DNA of 64,000 nt from Campylobacteraceae bacterium (lineage in GTDB: Bacteria > Campylobacterota > Campylobacteria > Campylobacterales > Sulfurovaceae): the NCBI GenBank assembly GCA_027035765.1, contig JALVUD010000037.1, positions 17,549 to 81,548 of the forward strand, written 5' to 3'. Positions 35,843 to 42,983 of the stretch are shown one piece after another; the first letter of the stretch is position 1, and every line of letters starts with the position of its first letter. The translations under genes were made by a program, and so were the position numbers. The notes under the pieces are model-generated. The model saw nothing but the letters and a program-made list of their open reading frames with translations, ran no database searches and was not told the origin of the DNA.

Positions 35843-36705
35843 AGCTTTTGGTGACAGGGAGCAGCGGATTTGTCGGAACGGCCTTTCTGGCCCGGTATGC
35901 CGCGACCCATGAGATCGTTCCTTTTTCTCTGCAAAGGCAGGGGTGGGAGGGGCTGCCCGATCTGCGGGGCGTGGATGCCGTCGTGCATCTGGCGGCCCTG
36001 GTCCATCAGATGCAGGGCGCACCCGTTGAAGCCTATCGTCAGGCCAACGTGGAGTACCCCCTGGAACTGGCGGGCAGGGCCCGCGAAGCGGGAGTGCGTC
36101 ACTTTCTTTTTCTGAGTACGGTGAAGGTCTACGGCGAAGTGAGTCGGAACCCCTTCACCGAAGACTCCCCCTGTGCTCCAGAGGATGACTACGGGCGCAG
36201 CAAACTCGAAGCGGAGCAGAGACTTTCCCAACTTGCGGGAAGCGAATTTACGGTCTCCCTGCTCCGCACACCGTTGATCTACGGGGAGGGGGTCAAGGGG
36301 AATATCCTGACACTGATGCGGTGGATCGAACGGAGTCCGCTGCTTCCGCTCGGATGTATCAGAAATCGGCGCAGCATGGTCTATGTGGGCAATCTTGCCG
36401 CTTTGATGGAGAAAATACTTCGGCAGGGGAAAGGAGGGGTCTATCTCGCCTCCGATCCCCGACCCGTCTCGACCACGGAGCTGGTGGAGCGGATCAGCGG
36501 GGCCTTCGGAAAAAAAGGGTCGCCTCTCTGCATCCCGGGCATGGGGATGGTGCTGAGACACTGGAAACCCTCGCTCCATGATCGGCTTTACGCCGATCTG
36601 GAGGTGGATCCGAGCCGGACGGTCAGGGAGCTTGGTTTCGAAGCTCCGTTTACCTTTGCCGAAGGGGTCGAAAAGATGGTGGGATGGTACCGGAACCGTG
36701 CTTGA
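35839..36705 (+). CDS. NAD-dependent epimerase/dehydratase, short
   Basis: The 288-residue SDR has VTGSSGFVGTAF, HLAALVHQM, FLSTVKVYGE and the catalytic YGRSK. It pairs with the initiating transferase behind it, as WbpV-type UDP-FucNAc-forming 4-reductases or UDP-GlcNAc 4-epimerases do next to WbpL. With PglF (4,6-dehydratase) two genes later, reduction of the 4-keto sugar to a 6-deoxy-HexNAc is the favoured role. It overlaps the next start by 8 nt. Confidence 0.78.
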   Translation: MKLLVTGSSGFVGTAFLARYAATHEIVPFSLQRQGWEGLPDLRGVDAVVHLAALVHQMQGAPVEAYRQANVEYPLELAGRAREAGVRHFLFLSTVKVYGEVSRNPFTEDSPCAPEDDYGRSKLEAEQRLSQLAGSEFTVSLLRTPLIYGEGVKGNILTLMRWIERSPLLPLGCIRNRRSMVYVGNLAALMEKILRQGKGGVYLASDPRPVSTTELVERISGAFGKKGSPLCIPGMGMVLRHWKPSLHDRLYADLEVDPSRTVRELGFEAPFTFAEGVEKMVGWYRNRA

Positions 36706-37663
36706 GTCTGTTGTCTTTCTCCTCGCGCTCTCACTGACCTGGTGGATTCGCCGGTTCGCACTGGCCGGGAAACTGCTCGATATTCCCAACGAACGGAGTC
36801 TGCACACTCTTCCGACACCTCGGGGAGGCGGTTTGGCCATCGTGGTCGCTTTCTACAGCGGCGCATTGTGGCTCTACTTCAGAGGAGAGCTCGATCCGGT
36901 GTTGCTGTGGGGGTTGCTGTGTGCCCTTCCGGTGGCGGTGGTGAGCATGGTCGACGATGCTGTCTCCCTCTCCCCGAAAATCCGTCTGGCGGTTCAGGGA
37001 CTCTCGGCGGTCGCGGCACTCTGGGTACTGCGGGAACATCTGGCCCTGGATCTCTACTGGTTCCGGCTGGAGGGGGTATGGACCGCTCCGATTTTTTTCC
37101 TGGCGATCCTCTGGCTGACCAACCTCTACAACTTCCTTGACGGGATCGACGGCTATGCCGCATCGGAAGCGATTTTCGTCTCCTGGGGGGCCTATCTCTT
37201 TTTTCATTCGGAGGTTCTGCTTCTGCTGGGATTTGCCGCTCTGGGATTTCTCTGCTTCAACCGGCCGAAAGCCTCGATCTTCATGGGGGATGTCGGCAGT
37301 GCCTTTCTGGGATTTGTCTTTGCGGTCTTTGCCATCTACTTCTCGGATCGACCCGGGGCCCTCTGGATCTGGCTCGTTCTGCTCGGGCTTTTCTGGTTCG
37401 ATGCGACCTTGACGCTGTGGCGCCGCTATCGCAACGGAGAAAGACTCTCCCAGGCCCACAGAAAGCATGCCTATCAACGGATCGTTCAGGCGGGATGGAC
37501 GCATCGAAAGACACTTTTGGCAGGGATGGCCTTGAACCTATTGGGGCTGGCCCTCCTCTATCCGGCGGCAGATTCCCCCTGGATCGTCCCGGTGGCGATG
37601 GTCTGGATGGTTGTACTTTATCGGATCGTTCGCTATATTGACAGTCGAAAAGCCTTCAGCTAG
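36698..37663 (+). CDS. wbpL: Polyprenyl-phosphate phosphoglycosyltransferase (WbpL/WecA-like)
   Basis: This 321-residue membrane protein starts the glycan by moving a sugar-phosphate to undecaprenyl phosphate. It has about ten hydrophobic segments, the RSLHTLPTPRGGGLAI motif, the VDDAVSLSPKIRL Asp pair, the NLYNFLDGIDGYAASEA catalytic region and FMGDVGSAFLGF. The start is GTG at 36698, inside the epimerase tail. It is of the polytopic WecA/WbpL type, whereas Campylobacter N-glycosylation begins with the monotopic PglC, which is absent here. Confidence 0.87.
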   Translation: MLESVVFLLALSLTWWIRRFALAGKLLDIPNERSLHTLPTPRGGGLAIVVAFYSGALWLYFRGELDPVLLWGLLCALPVAVVSMVDDAVSLSPKIRLAVQGLSAVAALWVLREHLALDLYWFRLEGVWTAPIFFLAILWLTNLYNFLDGIDGYAASEAIFVSWGAYLFFHSEVLLLLGFAALGFLCFNRPKASIFMGDVGSAFLGFVFAVFAIYFSDRPGALWIWLVLLGLFWFDATLTLWRRYRNGERLSQAHRKHAYQRIVQAGWTHRKTLLAGMALNLLGLALLYPAADSPWIVPVAMVWMVVLYRIVRYIDSRKAFS

Positions 37664-37672
37664 GATTACGAA

Positions 37673-39457
37673 ATGTTCGAGAAACTGCTTCATCCGACCG
37701 CGGCAAAGCGCTTCGCTTTTTTCATCGTGATGGATATCCTTCTCTCTCTGGTGACGCTCTATACCGCTTATCTGCTTCGCTTCAATTTCCACATCCCGCC
37801 CAAATACCTGGAGCATTTCTGGCTTACCTACGGGGTCCTGACGGCGCTGAAAGTGGCGGCGATGGCCTGGCGGGGACAGTACCGGATCGTCTGGCGCTTC
37901 TTCGGACTGGGAGATGTGCGCCGGGTGCTGGAGGCCCATCTGGCCGCCTACGGCCTCTTCGTGCTGGTGCTCTACCTCTTTCGCACCGATTTCATGCCTT
38001 TTGCCCGGAGCATCTTCATCATCGATTTCTTTCTCTCTTTCCTCCTGCTCAGCGGGCTGAGGATGGCCAAACGGCTGCTGACGGAGTCCAGCCTTCCCGA
38101 GGGGCTCAAACCGACCCTGATCGTCGGGGTGGGAAAAGGCTCGGCCTTGATCCGGGCGGTGACGATGGCGGAGCCCTCCTACAAACCCGAGGCGATCATC
38201 GCCTGGCGGGAGCGGGGACTGGCGGGAAGCAAGATCGAGAATCTGAAAGTCTACGCTCCGGAGAGACTGGAGGAGCTGATCGAACGATACCGGATCCATA
38301 CGGTGATCGTGGCAGAGGAGCTGGAACCCCGGGAGCTCAACAGCCTCATCGACCGGCTGGAGGATCTGGGGGTCCGGGAGATCAAACGGATCCGGCTGTT
38401 GGGCGAGGGGAGGGAGCGCCTGGAGGAGATCCCCATCGAGGAGCTTCTGGCCAGAGAGCCCAAGGACCTGGATCGGGAGACGATCGCCGGATTCCTTCGG
38501 GGAAAGAGCATCCTCGTCACCGGGGCGGGGGGAAGCATCGGCAGCGAGATCTGCCGTCAGTGCCTCGCCTTCGGGGCCCGGCGTCTGATCCTGGTGGAGA
38601 ACTCGGAGTACAACCTCTACCGCATCCTGGACCAGCTCGGGCCGGAACAGGCCGTCCCCCGGCTGGTTTCGGTACTGGACCGGGAGCGGCTGGAGCGGGT
38701 CTTCGAGGCGGAGCGGCCCCAGATCGTCATCCACGCCGCTGCCTTCAAACATGTGCCCCTCTGCGAAGCCAACCCCGATACGGCGGTGGAGAACAACATC
38801 CTTGGAGCGATGAACGTCATCGATTTGGGGATCCGCTACGGAGCGGAGAAAGTGGTCAATATCTCCAGCGACAAGGCGGTCCGCCCTACCAACGTCATGG
38901 GAGCCACCAAGCGGGTGACGGAGCTTTACGCCCAGAACGTCCCCTCCGGCGAAACCGAGATCGTCTCGGTACGCTTCGGGAATGTCCTGGGGTCCAGCGG
39001 AAGCGTGGTCCCCAAGTTTCGGGAGCAGATCGAGGCAGGAGGGCCGGTGACCGTGACCCACCCCGAGATCACCCGCTACTTTATGCTGATCCCCGAAGCG
39101 TGCCAACTGGTGCTCCAGGCGGCGGCGATGGCCGAAGGCGGAGAGCTCTTCATTCTCGATATGGGAGAACCGGTAAAGATCGTGGATCTGGCCAAAAAGA
39201 TGATCCGCCTCTACGGAAAAGAGGGGGAGGTGGAGATCGTCTATACCGGCCTGCGCCCGGGAGAGAAGCTTTACGAAGAGCTCCTGCTCGATGATGCCGA
39301 GTGTAAAACCCGGTATGAATCGATCTATGTCGCCGGTTCCACCGACTATCCCATTGAAAAACTCCGGGCGGATATCGAGGCGCTGATGGCAGCCGGGGAT
39401 CTGCGGGAGACACTTCGCCGGATCGTTCCGGAATACCGCCCGGCCGATTCCGACTGA
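37673..39457 (+). CDS. pglF: UDP-GlcNAc 4,6-dehydratase, membrane type (PglF/WbpM)
   Basis: The 594-residue protein has four N-terminal membrane helices (residues 13-115), a CoA-binding-like middle domain and a C-terminal SDR domain with VTGAGGSIGSEICRQ (about 282), AAFKHVPLCEANP and SSDKAVRPTNVMGATKR (about 399), where Met replaces the SDR Tyr as in PglF/WbpM. It makes the 4-keto-6-deoxy sugar for di-N-acetylbacillosamine or FucNAc type sugars. It ends the 35-kb glycan run. Confidence 0.92.
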   Translation: MFEKLLHPTAAKRFAFFIVMDILLSLVTLYTAYLLRFNFHIPPKYLEHFWLTYGVLTALKVAAMAWRGQYRIVWRFFGLGDVRRVLEAHLAAYGLFVLVLYLFRTDFMPFARSIFIIDFFLSFLLLSGLRMAKRLLTESSLPEGLKPTLIVGVGKGSALIRAVTMAEPSYKPEAIIAWRERGLAGSKIENLKVYAPERLEELIERYRIHTVIVAEELEPRELNSLIDRLEDLGVREIKRIRLLGEGRERLEEIPIEELLAREPKDLDRETIAGFLRGKSILVTGAGGSIGSEICRQCLAFGARRLILVENSEYNLYRILDQLGPEQAVPRLVSVLDRERLERVFEAERPQIVIHAAAFKHVPLCEANPDTAVENNILGAMNVIDLGIRYGAEKVVNISSDKAVRPTNVMGATKRVTELYAQNVPSGETEIVSVRFGNVLGSSGSVVPKFREQIEAGGPVTVTHPEITRYFMLIPEACQLVLQAAAMAEGGELFILDMGEPVKIVDLAKKMIRLYGKEGEVEIVYTGLRPGEKLYEELLLDDAECKTRYESIYVAGSTDYPIEKLRADIEALMAAGDLRETLRRIVPEYRPADSD

Positions 39458-39513
39458 GCCGGGCCAAAGCCCCCTTGGGGTAAAATCTCTCAGAAATCTT
39501 TTGAAGGATCAGT

Positions 39514-40911
39514 ATGGTTGTCACACGTTTCGCCCCCTCGCCCACGGGGTATCTCCATATCGGTGGACTGCGTACCGCCCTGTTCAGCTGGCTCTGGGCC
39601 CGCAAAAACGGCGGCCGGTTTCTCCTGCGGATCGAAGATACCGATCTGAGCCGCAACAGCGACGAAGCCCTGGCGGCGATCCTGGAGGCCTTCGACTGGG
39701 TGGGGCTCGATTATGACGGGGATGTGGTCTATCAGTCCCAGCGTTTCGATCTCTACAAACAGTATATCGACCGGCTCCTGGAAGAAGGCAAAGCCTACAA
39801 ATGCTACATGAGCAAAGAGGAACTGGACGCCCTGCGGGCTGAGCAGATGGCCCGGGGGGAACGCCCCCGCTACGACGGGCGCTATCGGGACTTCACCGGT
39901 ACCCCGCCGGAGGGGGTGGCTCCGGTGATCCGCATCAAGGCCCCCCGGGAGGGAGAGATCGTCTTCGAAGACGGGGTCAAAGGGGAGATCCGCATCGCCG
40001 CCAGCGAAGTGGACGACTTTATCATCGCCCGCAGCGACGGGACCCCCACCTACAATTTCGTCGTCGCCGTCGATGACGCCCTGATGGGGCTGACCGATGT
40101 GATCCGGGGGGACGACCACCTCTACAACACCCCCAAGCAGCTGGTGGTCTACGAGGCCCTGGGCTTCACCCCGCCCCGCTTCTACCACGTTCCCATGATC
40201 CACAACGAGCAGGGGCGCAAGCTCTCCAAACGCGACGGAGCGATGGATGTGATGGAGTACAAGCGCCAGGGCTTCCTCCCCGAAGCGCTGCTCAACTTCC
40301 TGGTGCGCCTGGGCTGGAGCCACGGGGATCAGGAGATTTTCAGTCGGGAGGAGATGCTGGAGTGGTTCGACCCTCATGATATCAACAAGTCCGCTTCCAG
40401 CTACAACCTGGACAAACTGCTGTGGCTCAACGCCCACTACATCAAAAATACCCCCAACGAAAAGCTGGCAAAGCTCCTCGAAGAGTTCGGCGTCCATATC
40501 GCGGACCACGACCGGATGGAGTTTCTGCTCGATGCCACCAAGGAACGGAGCAAGACCCTGGTGGAGCTGGCGGATCATATCCGGATGATCCTGGAGCGGC
40601 CGGCCGAATACGATCCCAAGGCGGCCAAAAAGGCTTTCAAAGGGGAGGCCCTTTCGATTCTGCGGGCTTTTGCCGAAAAACTGGAGTCAAGCGAGGGGCT
40701 GCATCTGCCCAGTGACTACCACAAAGTGATGGAGACCTTCGTCACCGAACAGGAGATCGGGTTTGGCAAGCTCGGCCAGCCCCTGCGGGTGGCGCTGCTG
40801 GGGAAAATGACCGGCCCGGGAATGGATGAGGTGATGGCGATCCTGGGCGTCGAGGAGACCGTCGCCCGGATCGGAGAGGCCATCGAAAGGATCGGTGCCG
40901 AGCAGAGTTGA
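39514..40911 (+). CDS. gltX: Glutamyl-tRNA synthetase
   Basis: GltX charges tRNA-Glu (and in this group sometimes tRNA-Gln). The 465-residue class I enzyme has the HIGH motif in PSPTGYLHIGGLRTALF (residues 9-25), RIEDTD and the KMSKS-like KLSKRDGA (about 236). Campylobacterota often carry two gltX genes; only one lies here. A 56-nt gap with TAAAAT (39481-39486) separates it from pglF and may hold a promoter. It ends 11 nt before the tail-to-tail mqnA. Confidence 0.93.
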   Translation: MVVTRFAPSPTGYLHIGGLRTALFSWLWARKNGGRFLLRIEDTDLSRNSDEALAAILEAFDWVGLDYDGDVVYQSQRFDLYKQYIDRLLEEGKAYKCYMSKEELDALRAEQMARGERPRYDGRYRDFTGTPPEGVAPVIRIKAPREGEIVFEDGVKGEIRIAASEVDDFIIARSDGTPTYNFVVAVDDALMGLTDVIRGDDHLYNTPKQLVVYEALGFTPPRFYHVPMIHNEQGRKLSKRDGAMDVMEYKRQGFLPEALLNFLVRLGWSHGDQEIFSREEMLEWFDPHDINKSASSYNLDKLLWLNAHYIKNTPNEKLAKLLEEFGVHIADHDRMEFLLDATKERSKTLVELADHIRMILERPAEYDPKAAKKAFKGEALSILRAFAEKLESSEGLHLPSDYHKVMETFVTEQEIGFGKLGQPLRVALLGKMTGPGMDEVMAILGVEETVARIGEAIERIGAEQS

Positions 40912-40922
40912 GTGATGAGAGT

Positions 40923-41573
40923 TTAGGTGACTTTTTCCGCTTTTTTGAGAAAGAGTTTCAGCCCTTTTTTTTCTCTCCAGCCGATACGGTAGTCGATATG
41001 GCTGAGGTACCAGCGCAGCTGGGCCGGGGTGATTCCCCGTTTTTTCGCTTCTCTCTCCAGAATGTATCGGGGGATTTTCCACTCTTTTGATCCGAAATCT
41101 TTCGCCAGTTTTCTGATCCGTTTTCCCTGGCGGTTGTAGCAGAGTCGGGCAAAGACAAAAGGCAATCCGGTGTGTTCTTTCCAGGCCTGGGCCAGGTCGA
41201 TCCCCTCTCCGCCGCTCAACCGGTGTTTCAATGCGGCATCTCCGATGATAACTTGTCCCTGAAGGCCCAGAACTTCCGCCAATGCGTTGGAGCTGGCGGA
41301 GGCGGGATCGGTTGCATTCTTTCCGGGAAGAACGAAGACACTGTGGACCGCTCCGTCGGCCACGATCCCCAGACCGGTACAGCGGCACCGGCGGCTTTCG
41401 ATGCTGGAGATAAAAGCGGCATGGACGCGCCCCTGACGGAACCGGCGGTTGATGACACTGGGAACCGCCCGGCGCCACCGGAGCATCTGGGCAAACTGGG
41501 TCGAAGGGGAGCGGCGCTTCATATAGACCTGAAAGGGGAGCAGGTTGAGGTAGGAGATGGAACCGAATATCAC
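40923..41573 (-). CDS. mqnA: Chorismate dehydratase of futalosine menaquinone pathway
   Basis: MqnA converts chorismate to 3-(1-carboxyvinyl)oxybenzoate, the entry to futalosine-based menaquinone synthesis used by Campylobacterota. The 216-residue protein has the family start GSISYLNLLPFQVYMK, SSIES for substrate binding and the periplasmic-binding-like GDAALKHR. I chose the GTG at 41573 because AGGGGA lies upstream; the longer frame to 41642 is made by the heptamer array 41601-41630 and reads as IHYSLFTIHS, not as protein sequence of the family. Confidence 0.85.
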   Translation of the reverse strand: MIFGSISYLNLLPFQVYMKRRSPSTQFAQMLRWRRAVPSVINRRFRQGRVHAAFISSIESRRCRCTGLGIVADGAVHSVFVLPGKNATDPASASSNALAEVLGLQGQVIIGDAALKHRLSGGEGIDLAQAWKEHTGLPFVFARLCYNRQGKRIRKLAKDFGSKEWKIPRYILEREAKKRGITPAQLRWYLSHIDYRIGWREKKGLKLFLKKAEKVT

Positions 41574-41600
41574 AAAGATCCCCTTTGGCGATCTTTGTGA

Positions 41601-41691
41601 GTGAATAGTGAATAGTGAATAGTGAATAGTTTTGGTAGGCATTGCCTTGCAATGCTTTTATTCAAACGACAAACGACAAACGACAAACGAC
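41601..41691. repeat. Compound repeat: GTGAATA array, hairpin, AAACGAC array
   Basis: GTGAATA x4 (41601-41628) is followed by TTTTGGTA, a 7-bp hairpin GCATTGC-CTT-GCAATGC (41639-41655), then AAACGAC x4 (41664-41691). The same order of parts with other bases is seen at 42818-42966. It lies upstream of mqnA on its minus-strand 5' side. Confidence 0.88.
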
Positions 41692-41739
41692 GAAAAGTAT
41701 TCCCAATGACCAGTGAAGGTATCAAAGGAGCTATCGGTT

Positions 41740-41767
41740 CCTCATTCCTCATTCCTCATTCCTCATT
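41740..41767. repeat. Heptamer array CCTCATT x4
   Basis: Four exact CCTCATT units. Read on the other strand this is an AATGAGG array, the same unit as GGAATGA at 42818, so the two arrays form an inverted pair about 1.05 kb apart around moaD and moaE. Confidence 0.88.
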
Positions 41768-41807
41768 TGAAATTGTCGTATTATATCCAAGGTCGTCCCG
41801 GCTCTTT

Positions 41808-41816
41808 TGGTATAAT
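41808..41816 (+). promoter_or_regulatory. Extended -10 promoter for moaD
   Basis: TGG followed by TATAAT (TATAAT at 41811-41816) gives a TGn extended -10 box 30 nt upstream of the moaD ATG. No clear -35 box is seen. The gap 41574-41845 otherwise holds only the heptamer arrays and hairpin. Confidence 0.6.
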
Positions 41817-41845
41817 CATTCCGATTTTGAGCAGGAGGGATCGTC

Positions 41846-42067
41846 ATGGTGAAAGTGGAGTTTCTGGGGCCGATCGCCAGGGAGCCGATGGAACTGGAGG
41901 TCGCTTCCCTGGCGGAGCTCTCCAAGGTTCTCTTCGAAGAGGAGTCGATCCGTCCCTGGCTGGAGAAGTGTGCCGTGGCGGTCAACGATGTGATGGTCAA
42001 AGATCCCAACCACCCTCTCAAAGAGGGAGACCGGGTAAGTATTCTGCCGCCGGTCTGCGGGGGATAG
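41846..42067 (+). CDS. moaD: Molybdopterin synthase small subunit
   Basis: MoaD is the sulfur carrier that, with MoaE, turns precursor Z into molybdopterin. The 73-residue ubiquitin-like protein ends in PVCGG; the C-terminal Gly-Gly is the thiocarboxylation site. Start has GAGGGA nearby. moaE follows after a 306-nt gap, unusual because the pair normally lies back to back. Confidence 0.9.
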   Translation: MVKVEFLGPIAREPMELEVASLAELSKVLFEEESIRPWLEKCAVAVNDVMVKDPNHPLKEGDRVSILPPVCGG

Positions 42068-42373
42068 AGGGGCGCTTCGCTTGAGTGAAGAGTGAGGATG
42101 AGTCCTCTTGAAAAAAACGGTTTCACTCGATAGCTCTGGCAGTCGCGAACATGAGAAGCGATAGCGAAGGACAACTGCTTGTCCTTCGCCGCTTCGGAAC
42201 CGTAGCGGTCGGAGTGAAGCAAAGCCGCGGAGGAGCGCCCGTTTCACGGGTTGAGCGCTCCTTTGTCGCCATCGAGTGAAACCTCTCTTTCCCATTTTGC
42301 AGAGGGTTCAATTGGAAATGAGAAATTTGAAAAGATGTAGCGTGGGATTGCTATCCCACGTAAAGGAGCGTAG
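42068..42373 (+). other. 306-bp gap between moaD and moaE filled with inverted repeats
   Basis: No credible gene is present. A perfect 13-bp inverted repeat (42119-42131 with 42271-42283) would close a structure holding an 11-bp hairpin (42164-42189, loop CTGC) and a 7-bp stem (42232-42238 with 42255-42261) around an inner CCCGT/ACGGG hairpin. A degenerate GAGTGAA/GAGTGAG heptamer pair (42083-42096) lies just outside. It may be a structured RNA, a riboswitch-like element or a decayed mobile element. Confidence 0.6.
42341..42360 (+). promoter_or_regulatory. 8-bp hairpin just before moaE ribosome binding site
   Basis: CGTGGGAT-TGCT-ATCCCACG is a perfect 8-bp stem ending two bases before AAGGAG (42363-42368), the moaE ribosome binding site. 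It resembles REP-type hairpins; it is not followed by a T run, so it is not a standard terminator. Confidence 0.6.
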
Positions 42374-42838
42374 ATGGAGCTGTATGAAGGTCCTCTGAAT
42401 GTCAAAGAGATCTTCGGGCGCTGGTTGGATGAGGAGGCGGAATCCAATTACGGTGCCTATATCCCTTTTGTCGGGACGATCCGGGCGGAGGATGGAATCG
42501 AGGCGCTCAGTTTCGATATCTACGAGCCGGTGCTTCGCAACTGGTTCGATGCCTGGCAGGCCAAAGCGGCGGAGCGGGGCGCCAGGGTCAAAATGGCCCA
42601 CTCTATCGGCAACGTGCCGGTGCACACCTCCTCCTATGTCGCCGCGGTCTTCTCCCCCCGCCGACGGGTGGCCCTGGAACTGATCGAGGAGTTTGTCGAG
42701 GATTTCAAAGCCAACGCTCCTATCTGGAAATACGATGTGGTCGAAGGCCGGAGGATCTATGCCGAAGATCGCAGTACGCCTATGGAGGGAGCGGGGGTTT
42801 TGGCTGACGCCAAATTGGGAATGAGGAATGAGGAATGA
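42374..42838 (+). CDS. moaE: Molybdopterin synthase large subunit
   Basis: MoaE is the catalytic subunit of molybdopterin synthase. The 154-residue protein has FVGTIRAEDGIEALSFDIYE, the HSIGNVPVHTSSYVAAVFS block and WKYDVVEG with the catalytic Lys. AAGGAG precedes the ATG. The last residues (KLGMRNEE) and the TGA come from a GGAATGA heptamer array, so the C-terminus has been altered by the repeat; the active core is intact. Confidence 0.9.
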   Translation: MELYEGPLNVKEIFGRWLDEEAESNYGAYIPFVGTIRAEDGIEALSFDIYEPVLRNWFDAWQAKAAERGARVKMAHSIGNVPVHTSSYVAAVFSPRRRVALELIEEFVEDFKANAPIWKYDVVEGRRIYAEDRSTPMEGAGVLADAKLGMRNEE

Positions 42839-42843
42839 GGAAT
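42818..42843. repeat. Heptamer array GGAATGA x3.7 at the moaE end
   Basis: Three full GGAATGA units plus GGAAT. The array supplies the moaE stop codon. The next bases TTTTGGTA and a 7-bp hairpin GCGTTGC-TTT-GCAACGC (42852-42868) match the layout at 41631-41655. Confidence 0.9.
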
Positions 42844-42933
42844 TTTGGTATGCGTTGCTTTGCAACGCCATTTTGTGTATGTTTTGGGGATTGAATACAG
42901 ACACATCGCAACGTAAGTATAAGAGTAATCGAC

Positions 42934-42966
42934 AATTACTAATTTCTAACTCCTAATTCCTAATTT
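42934..42966. repeat. Degenerate heptamer array before moeA
   Basis: AATTACT, AATTTCT, AACTCCT, AATTCCT, AATTTG keep a strict 7-bp period with changing bases. It ends 17 nt before the moeA ATG and forms the right end of the compound repeat begun at 42818. Between them (42869-42933) I see no gene. Confidence 0.8.
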
Positions 42967-42983
42967 GAAAAAGGATTTTTCAC

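Noticed and set aside
41574..41642. N-terminal extension of MqnA through the GTGAATA array
   Set aside because: The peptide repeats IHYSLFT, which is just the heptamer translated. A GTG with AGGGGA upstream at 41573 gives the family-like start.
41622..41852. Small plus-strand open frames across the repeat region before moaD
   Set aside because: They consist mainly of translated heptamers and have no ribosome binding site or family match.
41601..42966. CRISPR array
   Set aside because: Units are 7 bp with no spacers and differ between sites; no cas genes are in the window.
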